Part shown: positions 24,488 through 35,925 of the stretch, piece after piece | How the letters are laid out: each line of letters begins with the position of its first letter | How positions within the stretch are numbered: the stretch's first letter is position 1 | Assembly: GCA_036250225.1 (NCBI GenBank) | Contig: JAPZLL010000010.1 | Span: 682,001-746,000 of the forward strand | Length of the DNA stretch: 64,000 nucleotides | Direction: 5' to 3' | Origin: Cercophora sp. LCS_1 | Taxonomy: Eukaryota; Ascomycota; Sordariomycetes; Sordariales; Lasiosphaeriaceae | The notes under the pieces: model-generated | The model's database searches: none | What the model was told of the DNA's origin: nothing | Seen by the model: the letters and a program-made list of their open reading frames with translations, nothing else | Translations under genes and position numbers: made by a program

Positions 24488-25530
24488 TCACCAATATTTC
24501 CCCCCAAATTGCAGCCCTTCCATGACCCAAGGTTCGTTGATGCCCTGGTGGAGATCGAAACAGTGGCCGCCGGGCACGACGCTGTATAACAGGGGTGTAT
24601 CGGGGTGGGTCGTTCTAATTTCGCTGACCAGTTCGTTCGCAGACTCGCTGGGGACCTATCAGTACACCGGCGTTAGCTTCTCCCATCCGAAGGGGCGTAC
24701 TGTTGCCGTCCGTCCAACCCACAATACGATCGTCTATCCCCTGTACGATCCACACCGGAGGTACCTCCTGTGCATCTCGCAGTCTTTCCCGGATCAACAA
24801 GGAATCATCGTGGTTTAGTAAACTTCGCCAACGTCCTGTCCGGAAGGCCGCATGGAACAGCTCCATCCGCTCGGGATACGGCGATGATACTCGGAACGTC
24901 CCCGGCCGTATCCGGGAGAGGTACTCCGTGACGTACTGGTCGAGGTGCGTGGGTACTTGGCGCGGCGTCGGGTTGAACGCGGCGCTTTCGGGATCTATGG
25001 CGCAGTGTTGGGCCATGACAAGTCTGATCCCGAGTTCAGGCCAGCGCAACACAGAATGCATCGCCAATGAGCCACCGGAGTCCTGTCCAGCTACTGCAAT
25101 GCGGCGAAGGTCGACCGACAGGCCCTGCCATCTCTCCGAAATGTCTGCGTTTAGCTGACGGGATGTCCAAGCCCAAAAGTCACCGACGTCCTGGATGATG
25201 TGCGCCCCTGCTGCCTCAGGTATCAGTCGGTAGCATGGCGAAACCACAACTGCTCCGCGCGCCGCTGCCAATTGGAGCATCCTGTCAACCTGTTAGATCT
25301 GCTGGCATAGCAGCCACCATCGAAGCTTACCATCTTGGGAGCGTTTGGGGGTCCAAGGCTGTCCCAAGGATGAAGCCACCGCCGTGGAAATGTACCAGCA
25401 CAGGTCTGCTGGTTTCGGATCGAGAAAGAGCGTTCTTGGGCGCAAGAACAGACGCCTCGAAAGGAACCCCGTCAACTGTCTTGTAAACCAAGTTGATCCG
25501 CTCGAAAGCTTCGAAGTCCGCTTCAGACAT
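24488..25530 (-). CDS. Alpha/beta hydrolase (HSL/esterase-lipase type)
   Basis: Three exons: 25530..25331, 25281..24723 and 24655..24488, giving 308 residues. Introns are 49 bp (25282..25330, GTAAGC...GACAG) and 67 bp (24656..24722, GTGGGT...GATAG with a GCTAACG branch). Family features: oxyanion-hole HFHGGGFILG (residues ~51-60), VVVSPCYRLIPEA, nucleophile elbow AVAGQDSGGSLA (GxDSGG form of GxSxG), the acid in GIDDRIVPSES (made contiguous by the second splice) and the catalytic histidine in VVPGGHCFDLH. All three triad positions are in place, so an active carboxylesterase or lipase-like hydrolase is expected. It is divergent from the Zn2Cys6 regulator at 26128, suggesting co-regulation. Substrate unknown. 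Confidence 0.85.
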
Positions 25531-26127
25531 TGTTCGAAAGGAGTCAACGAAACTTGCCGTCTTGTCCCGGACGACTGATCAACGGCGAATTATCCACAGG
25601 AGTGAATACTTTCAGCGCCCTCGAAGTCATGGTGGCGCGCATAGATAACTTGAAGGATTGATTCCCGTAGGAGTTGAACCGTCAGCGGGACCGGCCAGCG
25701 GTCCAGCGGGGCGAAAGGAGACCAGAATGAGACAGTTGGCCAGGCCCTGAGATCTATATCTTCCAACCTGTCCCACCTTGTCGGATTGTCATGTTGGCGT
25801 CGCTTCCGAGTGACGATCCAATCAGCACCCTCCCTCGCTGAGCGCACCGAGCAGGTTGGTCGCTTGCCAGCCCCTCTCGTGCATATGCGCCGAGAAAACG
25901 TCCCTCCCATCCAGCCAATCCCAGGCAGGTGCCGCCATCCCATTCCCCGGGGAGGTTCGGAGACCAGGGGTTGGCCGCATTACCTAATCAGCCACAAAAC
26001 GTCTCCTCACGACGAATTCGCACGTTCAGCGGGGTCTTGATCGGAACCACCGTTTAGGTATCGGAGCGTCTTCCGACAGATTAGGTTCGGCTCGCATTCC
26101 GGGTACTTTGCCGGCGCACCAGAGACA
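25531..26127. promoter_or_regulatory. Shared divergent promoter of hydrolase and Zn2Cys6 regulator
   Basis: 597 bp between the starts of two divergent genes. Zn2Cys6 proteins usually bind CGG-type half sites; CGG and CCG triplets occur here, but I cannot single out a convincing pair. Confidence 0.4.
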
Positions 26128-28636
26128 ATGGACCCGCCCGAGCAGCACACTTTCATTGCGGAGTCCGGTGTCCCCGGCCAGCGGCGCCGAAAGGTGCGCC
26201 TGGCTTGCAACCCGTGTCGAGCGCGAAAGACGGGCTGTGACGGGAGGAAGCCTGTTTGCACCGCATGTACCCTGCGAGGATGGGAGGGCAAGTGCGGCTG
26301 GCAGGATACTGTAATGCCCTCGTCCTCGGCACTGTAAGAAACGCGGCCCTTAGCTCACCATGGTCTCAAAACGGCGATTCATGGAGAACTGACTCGTATG
26401 GTTGTTGCAGGACGCTTGTGGAACTCGACCGACGGCTTCAACGACTGGAGAGTGGAGCGCGAGGAGAGCCAGGGCCATCGCACGCGGTGGCACAAGACCC
26501 TGAAGCGACCCGTACTGTCTCATTGGCGTTTTGCCACAGCAGTCGCTAACATGTATCTCTGTAGCTTCCCAGGAAACCGGACGCTCCAGCCGCGAGAAAT
26601 CGACAGAAGGGCAAATGCCCGCTAGCCACTTGGATGGTGAAGAAGAACTCTTCCAATCAAGCTCAGGTTTCATGCGCCATGCCGTGAGCGCCGCCGGCCA
26701 AGGCTCGGGTTACACGCTCCTGGATCCTCTGCCTGCCACCCACGAGCGAGTGGTGCCCAACATGGTTGGCTTTTTCGTGGACAGTGCCGACCCGACATTT
26801 GCAACGTTTGATCATCAGGCCATCGTCCTTCCGCTGGAAAAGTTCGCCGACACGCTCATCGAGTGGTATTGGCTCCATGTCCAGTCCCTTTGGCCAATCC
26901 TTCACCGACCGACCTTTGAGGCTCAGTACAGCAAGCTATGGGGATCGTCAGCCCATTCCCCATACGGAAGCCATGGTTTCGAAGAGCTCGTCTTCCACGC
27001 AACGCTCAATGTGGTTCTTGCTCTGGGCTGCCAGCGCAACGAGTCGATGACGCTGGCCCAAAGAGAGTACCAAGCTGAAGAGTTTTATCGGCGATCCCAG
27101 CGCCTTATCTCTATCGAGACACTTGATGGGTCATCTCTCTCGGTCGTGCAGCTCCTCCTCCTCCGGACCCTGTACCTATACTTTAGCGCCCGAGCCAACC
27201 GGAGCTGGTTGATGCTGGGAGCGGCAATACGCGTTGCCATCGGTGAACAGCTGCACGCCTCGGGTCCTAAAAATGCTGCGGTTACGCAACTCGAACGGGA
27301 AATGCGGAGAAGAGTATGGTGGGCAGGATGCGTCACAATTGACCTGTAGGTTTCCACTCGCTCGTGTCCTGCCACTTGCTTACAGGCTTGCAGCATCCTG
27401 GCAACGGTATTTGGCCGCCCTCCGATGATTTACAAGCAAATAATTCAAGTCCCTCTCCCCCTGAGCATTGATGACGAGTTCCTCTCGACGACAGCCAAGG
27501 ACGCGGCTCAGCCAGAAGGCATTCCTTCACGGATCCATGTCGTCATGTACAGCTTGAAAGCTGCACCGATCGTTGAAGACATGCGCGCCTTAGTTATTGG
27601 GCCGCGATCCAATCACAGCGCCGAGGGTTCCTTGGGTAGCAGTGAGCCAATAGGGCCGGATCCCAGCGCGGTGCTTCGGGTTGACTCTCGTATCGACGAC
27701 TATCTGGACAATTTTCCCGAGCACCTGCAAGCGGGTACCGATCTCACCTCGATGAATGTAAGCGAGGAGGACAAGGCAATATTTAAGTTTCAGGGCCAAG
27801 CGTTGAGGAGCAGGTAGGACATTCCTCTCTCTACCGGAATGGAGGAGAAACTGATTGTTTGCCAGGGCCTTTCTGTTGAAACTCTTGCTCCTCCGACCTT
27901 CCCTGCTGGCTGAGGTTAGGCGTTGGACTTCGTCGACCCCGCCTTCTGTTCGATCCTCGGCGGCCAAAATTGAGGAGCGACTTCACAAGGAACTATGTTC
28001 GTTGTGCCTCTCGACAGCTCATGCGGTGCTGGAAGAGATGCATAGCACGCTTTACACAGCAGCCGAGGCGCCCGCCTGGTATGCTCTGCAGAGTACGTTG
28101 TGTCACATAGGGACTCATTCTTCCTCGCTAACAACTAGGCAGACGCCTTCTCAGCCGCCCTGATACTGGTCGCGGCCACATTAGCCCCTACTTTGGGCGT
28201 CGACTTCGCCGTGGATCCGGCGAGATCGTCGTGGGAGAGAGCGATTCGCATCATGGAAAGACACAAGTCACACGTTGCTTCGGCGGAAAGAGGCATCGAT
28301 GTGATTCAACGTTTCCGCAAGTACATTGCTTCGAGAGTTGCAGAGAGAGAACGGAAATCGCCAGACTTGCCAGCCCAAATGCCACCACCCACACCGCCGA
28401 ACCCTGGTCAATCTATTTTCAACGCTACCACCTCGGCTCTCACGGCGCAGCTCCACGCCCAGTTCAACGACGGTGCATATTCGCAACCATATGGTATAGC
28501 CCAACAAGGAAACCCCCCGGAACCCATGGATCATCCAATGCGGAATTTTAGTGAGATTCTGGGCGAGAACGCGCTGGACCAGTCATGGATTACGATGCAG
28601 GATTTCGGTCAGGATGACTGGATGCTGCATTACTAA
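26128..28636 (+). CDS. Zn2Cys6 transcription factor with fungal_trans domain
   Basis: Six exons reconstructed with matching phases: 26128..26333, 26411..26511, 26565..27345, 27394..27813, 27866..28092 and 28143..28636, giving 742 residues. The binuclear zinc cluster is at residues ~26-57 (RLACNPCRARKTGCDGRKP, then CTACTLRGWEGKCGW). A short coiled-coil dimerisation element follows (LVELDRRLQRLES), restored by the first splice. The middle carries the fungal-specific transcription factor domain: IEWYWLHVQSLWPILHRPTF, FHATLNVVLALGCQRN and AGCVTIDLILATVFGRPPMI. The acidic/aromatic C-terminus (ITMQDFGQDDWMLHY) looks like an activation domain. It is nuclear and probably regulates the divergently transcribed hydrolase; that target is inferred from position only. 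Confidence 0.9.
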
Positions 28637-28648
28637 TTGGGGGACAAG

Positions 28649-30451
28649 ATGCCAAGATCGCACATAGAGGTGGACAACTGTTATTATACGGCGGATTTGT
28701 TATCTCGGCTCTTAATGACGTTACGAATTACGAAACGTCCGTGGTTCTCCTGGGCACTGCGATTCGGCGGCGAGGCTACCTGCGCTGAAGACGACAAGAC
28801 TAAAACGCGGGGTAGGCATCAGCCCCTCGATCAACTTGCGGAGATCGACCCTTTTCGGTGAGCAATTCACTCACCATCTCCAACTCTATGTAACCAGGGG
28901 GTGCCGTCTTTCAATAGGTACGAATACCGACCTCTCGAGACGGATGACACGATCAGAATTCTCGTGCTCAACCCGACAACGGACCAGCGGGCTCCGTTGA
29001 GCCGCTCGCTGGTTTACCACGCGACCCTGGCCAAGTATACGGACTACTGGGCCATCTCGTACGTCTGGGGCGCTCAAGACTTTCACAGCAATTTGGAAAT
29101 CACGGCAACGATGGAGACATTTCGTACATCAAGATCACTTCCAATGTCAGTACCGTGCTAAAGCGTTTCCGCTCGTCCAGCATCCGACGATGTCTCTGGA
29201 TCAATGCAATCTGTCTCAACCAGAACGACCCGATGGAGAAGGCCCACCAAGCTCCTAACATGGGAAGGGTATACGAGAAAGCGCGAGGCGTTTATATTTG
29301 GCTCGGCCCTGAAGACAAGGACACAGCTGGAATGTTTGGCTTCTTGCGCGAAGTCGTGTTTGTTCCCGCTCTCATGAGCCGCTACTCGGAGAAACAACTG
29401 CTGAGAGTAATTGCAAGACATCTTCCACATGATTCAAACCCTGTTGCCGACTTCTTTCTACGGCCATGGTTCTTTCGGCGCTGGGTTATTCAGGAAGCGT
29501 GGCTTGCTCGCCAGGCTACCGTGTGCTGTGGAAGTCACTCGATGCCCCTACAACCACTGGTCGAGGCAACATTGCGACACCACGCATCCAACATGTTTGA
29601 CTATGCCATCAATGTGGTTGCCGGTCTGGATAGACCCATGATCAGGTTCAGCATGTTGGAGCTTCTTTACAGGTTCCACGCAGCGGCCTGCCTGGACCAG
29701 AGAGATCGCATCGCTGCTCTCTTTGGGCTGGTATCGCGAGAATGCTGGTTTCCAATGGACTACTCGGTCCACTGGACTGAGATGTACAGACAGGCTGCCG
29801 AATTTGTGCTGAAGGGCGGCGAGAAGGATACAAGGTTGCAACTATTGTTTCATTTGTTTGAGTTTGGGGCAACTACAAGACCCATCATACCCTTCCTAGG
29901 TCCCGGACTGGTCTAGACCACGGCGGCGGATTCTTCCATTTCACTTTGCAAGACTGTATCCCGACTCGGGCAACGAATACCTAACACAGCCCGGCTACCC
30001 ATCAATCTCAGTCTTGGCCTTTGAGCGCGATTCTTTCAAGGTGCATTGGGATCCCGCACTTGCTGGGCGAGATGGTCGCCGGGTGGCGTGGATCAAGCAC
30101 CTCGGCCGACATTCTTTTGACAAGGACCAGGTAACAGATGAGGTCTTGAAGATCTCGTACGGGCTCGAAGTTACACAAACATCCAGCAGTCAACACATTC
30201 TCGACAAGGACCAGATGGCAGATGAGATCTTGAAGATATTATGCAAGTTTTTTCCTCCAATAAAAGTCTCGATCCCACACTTGCTGGTGTTCTGCTCTCT
30301 GATAGAAACACTCATTCGGTTTTCCTACACCAAAGCGCACCACAGCAACCCGATCAAGACCGATGCTTTTGACGAGTACCTTGGGTATTTTCAACACGAG
30401 TTACCAGAAGCTGAGAGCCCGGAGACTCTTGACTCTGAGGTATCAAGGTGA
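28649..30451 (+). pseudogene. HET-domain gene with frameshifts
   Basis: A HET-type protein can be followed over the whole stretch. A first exon ends near 28860 (donor GTGAGC, acceptor CAATAG at 28918) and leads into RYEYRPLETDD, then DYWAISYVWGAQD. The frame then shifts by one base near 29110. The rest of the core follows in another frame: RCLWINAICLNQNDPMEKA, YEKARGVYIWLGP, RPWFFRRWVIQEAWLARQ. A further shift near 29895 restores the first frame for the C-terminal part (VPDWSRPRRRILPF, then LAFERDSFKVHWDP, to 30451). No introns explain the two shifts convincingly. It is either a recently broken HET gene or has sequence errors. In spite of the shifts, few other lesions are present, so inactivation would be recent. 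Confidence 0.7.
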
Positions 30452-31622
30452 AATCCTACCGCGGTGCTGTCTGTTCGCTTTGGGCCCCGTTCGAGAGGGA
30501 CCCGAGGGATATCGGTCGTATGGCTTTGGGTCGCTGTCAATTTAGGAGGGAGATGTCATGGTACCTGTCTGGCGTCCCAAACCTGGTCCCAAACATCTGG
30601 ATGTGGATGAGAGGGCCATGAATTTTGTGACGATGCTCACTGTGAGGCGTGGGGCAGAGAACGAGGCGGGTGAACTCAAGGGAAAAGTTGTTGGTCCGGC
30701 AGTTTGCTGTACTGCGAGGGGCACCGGGCCAGGTACTGATATTGGGTTGGATCTTGATATGCGGCCTGAAACTCTGGGTGAGGGTTGGCATTCTTTGTGG
30801 CTGATTTGAAGACATTGTTGCAGGGCCTTGCCCCCGCGTGGTCGAGGCTGATTGCTCTCCTCATCTTTGCCCAGAAAACCGTATTTTATTTTATTTTGGA
30901 CACACCTCATGAGCCTTTGCAGTACAATTAAATGTTGACTCGGATGCTTGACTGGTCAAGTGAAGTTGAGGGCGGTTAGCTCTGCAAACTGGTGAACTGG
31001 TCATTTCGGGAGCAGCCTGAGCGAGGGTGACAATATGAACGCAACGCTGGCGAATGGTGATAGGGGCAAGGGTGAAGTGGTGGTGCATAGAGAAGGAGAC
31101 GGTGGCGCGTTTGGTTCGCAGTTGTACGGAACATCAGCTCCGGGACAGTAAGAACACAGAACACACGGCCTGCAGACAATCGTCAAACGCCGTCAGCAAA
31201 TACACAGGCAACGTTGCCGGCATTTATTGGTGTTGAGATCGCCGCCGCCAATCCCTGTCGTTCCAGATGCCTGGACGTGGCAGCCTGAGCCTCGGCTTCA
31301 ACGAATGAGCTTATAAAGTAGCAGCCCCAAATTGAAGAACCAGCGCCATCGGCTGCACCGCTGTGGCTAAGTTTGCAGCACAGTTCACCTGCAGCTAAGT
31401 ATCTGTGCCCCAAATGCCGGAAAATGTGAAAGAAGATTGTGCTCGCATGGGAAGGGCTGATCCGGAATATGCCGTTGAGTTATCACCCCAGGGTAGGTAC
31501 AATACCTTACTTATTCGCGGCCCCGCCTCCCGCTTTTGGCTCCATGTTTTCCACACTCGCACTTGCACTCGGAAGGTACCCTTTCGTAGCTCATTCCTTC
31601 TACCGCATTGACGTTTTCTACA
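30452..31622. other. Intergenic region with a diverged repeat copy
   Basis: About 1.2 kb. The part 30760-30985 matches a second locus at 35015-35250 (separate entries). The remainder has no recognisable gene; the right part is the upstream region of the P450 relic. Confidence 0.5.
30760..30985 (-). repeat. Diverged repeat, copy 1
   Basis: Visibly alignable with 35015-35250 in the same orientation, for example ATTTTATTTTATTTTG(G/A)A followed by CATGAGCC or TATGAGCC, and CTCTGGGTGAGGGTTGGCA against CTCCGGGTAATGGTTGGTA. Minus-strand frames in both give related N-termini (SNQPQRMPTLTQSF against PNQPKRIPTITRSF). By eye the identity is about two thirds. Either remnants of one gene family or a degenerate dispersed element. 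Confidence 0.6.
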
Positions 31623-33252
31623 ATGATTAACACCGCAGAATTCCTGGGGCCCTACCTCACGGCGCCGGGGTTGGCGGCAACGGCCTTGGTTGCCGTTGTT
31701 TTCGGGCCCATCCTCTTCAACATCCTCCGCAACGTCCTCTTCCCTCCCCGCTTCGATCCCCGGCCCCTTCCTCGCCCGCTTTACGTCCTTGTACGCCCTC
31801 GCCCTCGACCTCTCCGGGCACCGGGCGGCCACAGTCGCCGCTCTGCACAAACGCTACGGCCCCATCGTCCGCCTCGGCCCGACCGAGCTATCTTTTACTA
31901 GCCGGTCTGCCGTCCGCGCGCTGTGTTCATCCGCGGCTACGGTGGAGAAGACGCCGTTATACAAGAGTTTTGGTCGCAGGGGCATGTTTCAGATGCGGGG
32001 GAACGCTGAGAATCGCGAGAGGAAGAGGAGGGTGGGGCATATTTTTAGCGCTGCGTCGCTGGGGCAAATGGAGGGAGTGTTGCAAGGGCTCATAGGAAAA
32101 CTCGTCGACGTTTTGAAGAGGGAAAGCAGCGATAAGGGGACACAGGCGGTGGATGGGCTATGGTGGTGTCGGGTGATGGCGCTGGAGGCGGCGGGGGAGG
32201 TGTTGATGGGCAGAGGGCTTGGGGCTTTGGATGATCAGAAGGATCTTATTCGGGAGCGCATGGAGCATCCGGATAATGTGTTTATCGTGTGGAAGATTTG
32301 GGAGGTGGCGCTGGCGTTGGCTTGGGTTCTGGACAGGTTGGTCCCGGGAAAGTGGGTCAAGGAGTTTATGGCGGCGGGGGATTGTTTGTACGGATATGGA
32401 GGAGATGCGGCGCGGGAGTACCTGGAGCGGGAGCGCCGGGGTCATTCCGAGTCAACCAGCCGGAGGACCTTGTTGACGAAGCTGGTGGTGGGAAATCCAG
32501 AGACAGGGGCCGAGCCGCTACCGGATGAGGACATAGCGACCGAGGTTTCGGGCATCACGTTTGCGACCGTGGATGCCACGGGGACCTCGACGGCGTATAT
32601 GCTGTACGAACTTGCATGCCATCCGGAATGGCAGCGGCGATTACAGCGAGAGATTCGGACCCTGGTGTGAGGGATCAAGGGTTTGAGTACCGGGCCGTCC
32701 GTGGCCTCCGGTCCTCAACGCCGTCTTTATGGAGAACTTGCGACTGCATCCCGCTGGGCCGAGTGGGATGCAGCGACAAACGGTGGGGCCAGTGACGGTG
32801 GTTGATGGTGTCTCAGTACCAGAAGGGGTTTATTTTCCCACCGTCGCCAGAACTCTATTAATAACCACTTCCTCAGAAAAGGGCTAACAAACCCACAGAC
32901 CATTGTATCGATGCCGACCATTACTGTCCAGCGGGACCCTGCTTATTTTCCCAACTCCGACGAGTTTGATCCCGCTCGGTGGTTAACCGCCGGTCCTGAC
33001 GGTGAGGATCAAATATTCCCCGGCACCCCCGAAATGCAAGAGATGATGATTGCCTGGGGCGGTAAGGGTCCCCGGGCGTGTCCGGGCAAGCGCATGGCCA
33101 CCATGGAAATGAAACTGTTGCTGGCCCGTCTGATGGATCGGCTTACTGTTTCGTTGGCAAGCGAGGCGACTCACGATGATATGGTCATGACGGATCATTT
33201 CATCTTGATTCCTGAGGGGCATCGATGTGGCCTGGTCTTTACTTGCGATTAA
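31623..33252 (+). pseudogene. Cytochrome P450 relic, several frameshifts
   Basis: A near full-length P450 is recognisable but lies in several frames. The N-terminal membrane anchor (LAATALVAVVFGPILFNIL) begins at the ATG at 31623. One shift inside a C-rich stretch near 31750 leads to SIPGPFLARFTSLYALALDL. I-helix ITFATVDATGTSTAY and the stretch to REIRTLV end at a stop at 32668. Two further frame changes then lead to ExxR helix NAVFMENLRLHPAG. A likely intron with a weak donor (GTTTAT...CACAG, ending 32898) precedes TIVSMPTITVQRDP, FDPARW and the heme loop WGGKGPRACPGKRMA, whose Cys ligand is intact. Intact P450s are heme-thiolate monooxygenases of the ER. Three small indels suggest a recently dead gene; sequence errors are the alternative. 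Confidence 0.75.
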
Positions 33253-33535
33253 TCTCTTAGTTTGAAAATCTTGGTGTATTTAGGGAAGGAAGTTGACCCT
33301 AGAAATAGGGCGCTCCCTAAGAGGGTTGCTTCGGGCACTCTAGATGGTACAGTTCAATACATGCACAACGTCCATTTCACATCCTTGTTCCCCTTGCAAT
33401 CAACCTATACCTGTACCTGATTCGTTCTAAGCGTCTTTTGTCCAAAAAAAAAAACGCCTCTAGTGTGAAGTCAAGACGTTTCAAAATCCCAAATGCCAAA
33501 AACTAGCCCAATACTCTGACTCCCTCCGTGCCTAA

Positions 33536-33967
33536 TTACCTAACCGCGACCGCCGGCAACGGTGACAAAGGCTGCACCACCCAATCCCTCTGCCTCGCCT
33601 CTAACTCCGCCCTCCTCCTCTCCTCCCTCTTCATCTCCTCCACCACCTCACTCAACCTCCTCCCCGCTCTCATCTCCTCCCTCGACCCCCTATCGTCCCT
33701 CAGCCCAAACCTCTCCTCTTCCGTATCCGAATCGGAATCTAGCCGCCTCGACTCCATCTTTTCGCACTCCGTATCCACTTTGTGTTTCTCTCTGTGCACA
33801 ATGACGGCGACAATGATGATTAGGACGAGGAGGACTGTAAGGCCGATAGCGAGGGGGACGCCGATTGTTCCCGAGAGACCGAGGCCGCCTTGGATGGCGT
33901 TGCCGGTGGCGGAGATGCCGGAGCTGGAGACTGCGCGGGGGAGGAGATTCGGATGGAGGGGTGGCAT
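33536..33967 (-). CDS. Small single-pass membrane protein
   Basis: 143 residues from the ATG at 33967 (MPPLHPNLLPRAVSSSGIS). A Ser/Gly-rich N-terminal segment precedes one strong transmembrane helix (GVPLAIGLTVLLVLIIIVAVIV, residues ~36-57). A charged cytoplasmic tail of about 85 residues follows, with Glu/Arg-rich helical character (EEMRAGRRLSEVVEEMKREE). There is no cleavable signal, so the topology is N-out/C-in by the positive-inside rule (HREKHK just after the helix). I do not recognise the family; many filamentous fungi have such short proteins. Confidence 0.6.
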   Translation of the reverse strand: MPPLHPNLLPRAVSSSGISATGNAIQGGLGLSGTIGVPLAIGLTVLLVLIIIVAVIVHREKHKVDTECEKMESRRLDSDSDTEEERFGLRDDRGSREEMRAGRRLSEVVEEMKREERRRAELEARQRDWVVQPLSPLPAVAVR

Positions 33968-34771
33968 TTTGGTAGGCTTTGGATTTGGAGTGCGACGTTG
34001 TGAAAGCAACAAGTGTCGACTGGAAATGTCAGCAATAGGACAGGACATCGACATCTCCTCCAAAATAACTCCCACGTCCCCACCGTGCACAACAAGCTTT
34101 CCAAGCAATCCGATCCATGCCTTTGACAATTCAGGCCGTCGATCATGGAGGCGCTGCCCCGAGCGCTGCCACGAAGGAATGCCAAGATCGCGGCTCTGAA
34201 ACCCCAAAAAGGGGCCAGCCCAGCTGTCAACCTGCATGCCGCACCCCTTGTTGATGCGATATGCGCGGTGCGGGCTCGCTGATAGGGCTGCTCGCCTGCG
34301 GCAAAAGCGCTGTTCCGGTTTTGGGGTTTTAGCGATTGGCGGTGCGGGATTTGTCAAAGAGGTGTTTGTGTTGTGGGCTGCGACCCGGGGTAATAAGGGC
34401 GCGGGGCTCTAGAATAGGGGCCATCGCTGGCCTGGTTGTGGGCTGGCTTGCCAATCTGGTAGTCAGCTTTAATAAAAGCAAGTTCAAGATAAGGTTATCA
34501 GAATAGTTGCAAGCTGGCCGACATCCGCGGTTGCGCAAAGCAGATCGTTATTAGGCCCTGAGTCCTGGTGCCAAAAAGGGCTAATTAAAACAGTGTTGCC
34601 CCATTGTGATACCTCTTGATCCCGTCTACGCGAAAAAAAAAAAAAAAAAAAAAAAATCAAAAGGAAAAATGCTGGAAACAAACAACAAAAATATCCTCCT
34701 CACCATGTGTCCTTTGTAAACATGCTCCCTCCGTTAGCCCTGACTGACCCCCTCCCGCTCCGACAGTCATA
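33968..34771. other. Intergenic region with a 24-base A tract
   Basis: No gene is supported. A run of 24 adenines occupies 34633-34656. It is not followed by a recognisable retroelement end. Confidence 0.5.
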
Positions 34772-35071
34772 TTATCCCCCCAAGGTGCCCTCCAACAGGA
34801 AGCCATACAAATCAGCGCCCCCAAAGAAAGAACCATGGGTCACTTTCGTATTTAGCAACGTATTATACAGCCAAAAGTTCGGCCAATCCCCAAGCATATC
34901 CTTCCAATACTGGAAGGCCTTGCACCCCGGACTGCCCGCGCAATGGCTCGCGCAGTCCTTCCAGCTTGGGTGCCAGCTGGCGTTTCCCACAAGGTGTTTG
35001 CTGCCCCAGTTATTGGGCGGACCGAAACTCCGGGTAATGGTTGGTATTCTTTTTGGTTGGTTTGGGGACAT
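34772..35071 (-). pseudogene. Apple/PAN-like secreted-protein relic
   Basis: The minus-strand frame contains SWKDCASHCAGSPGCKAFQY followed by a W..FWLYNT segment. That is the cysteine spacing of fungal apple/PAN-like modules, with the cysteine expected just before WLY replaced. There is no signal peptide, and the frame starts inside the repeat shared with copy 1 at 30.8 kb. A truncated remnant is the best reading. Apple domains mediate protein or carbohydrate contacts in secreted proteins. Confidence 0.4.
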
Positions 35072-35250
35072 TGTGGCAGGACTTCATATTTGTGTAGTTG
35101 AGGCTGATTGTTCTTTTGACGTAGCAGGTCTTCATCCAAAAAGCCACAATTTATTTTATTTTGAATCTACCTTATGAGCCGTTGCAGTGCAATAAATTGT
35201 TGCAGATGTTTGCCTGGCTCAGTAGAATTGAGGATTGTTGGTTTGGAGCT
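35015..35250 (-). repeat. Diverged repeat, copy 2
   Basis: Same orientation as copy 1 at 30760-30985 and alignable over about 220 bp. It overlaps the 5' part of the apple-like relic, so the repeat may simply be two paralogous gene starts. Confidence 0.6.
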
Positions 35251-35925
35251 AATATCCTGGACATCTCCTGGAGCATCGTTGTTTCTGGTGGATGATTTAG
35301 TTATTTCCAAGGGAGCTAATAGCGAAGTATTACTAGAGAAATGCTGTTTGTTCAATTGGACAAATTCCTCTGGACCCTTTTCGAAATCGGACAATCGTTT
35401 TTAAACCTTCCTAAATCGGTTTAGTTCGAAGGAAATAAAGCTGTAATTTATTAGGTTATAAAAATAGGATAGGTAGATGAATGGGCTATTGTTGTTGCCT
35501 CGGCGTGGAAGAACAATATGGTTATTGGTCTGGTTAAATAGTTGGAAGGGGGATTTTAAGGCAGATGTATTGTAGTTGTTATATGGTAAAGGCAGAGATG
35601 GAGATGGAGATGGTTAGATAGTATATGAGTCAATTGAATTGCCATTAATTGAGCTGCGCACTTCCCTGTTGTAAAGGTGATCGGTCGTTGGTGCTATCTG
35701 GTGTAAAGTCCTGTTGGATAAGAAAGTTGTAATTGGTTGTGTCAAAAGTCCTGTGAGGTAATGGAATGAAAAGGCCGTTGTAGCTGTCGTAGCTGTTGTA
35801 TCAAAAGTCCTGTAAGTGCAATATCAAAAGTCCTGTAGATGCTTCTCAGGTCTTAACGGGTGGGGACGCTATTATACGGCTTTTCTTGATCTCACTCAAA
35901 TAACAATCTAACACACGCAGTCAAC
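35251..35925. other. AT-rich spacer with a repeated short motif
   Basis: AT-rich, stop-dense DNA without a gene. The string (T)(C)AAAAGTCCTGT or a close form recurs four times, at 35705, 35743, 35801 and 35824. A (GGAGAT)n-like triplet lies near 35597. Confidence 0.6.
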
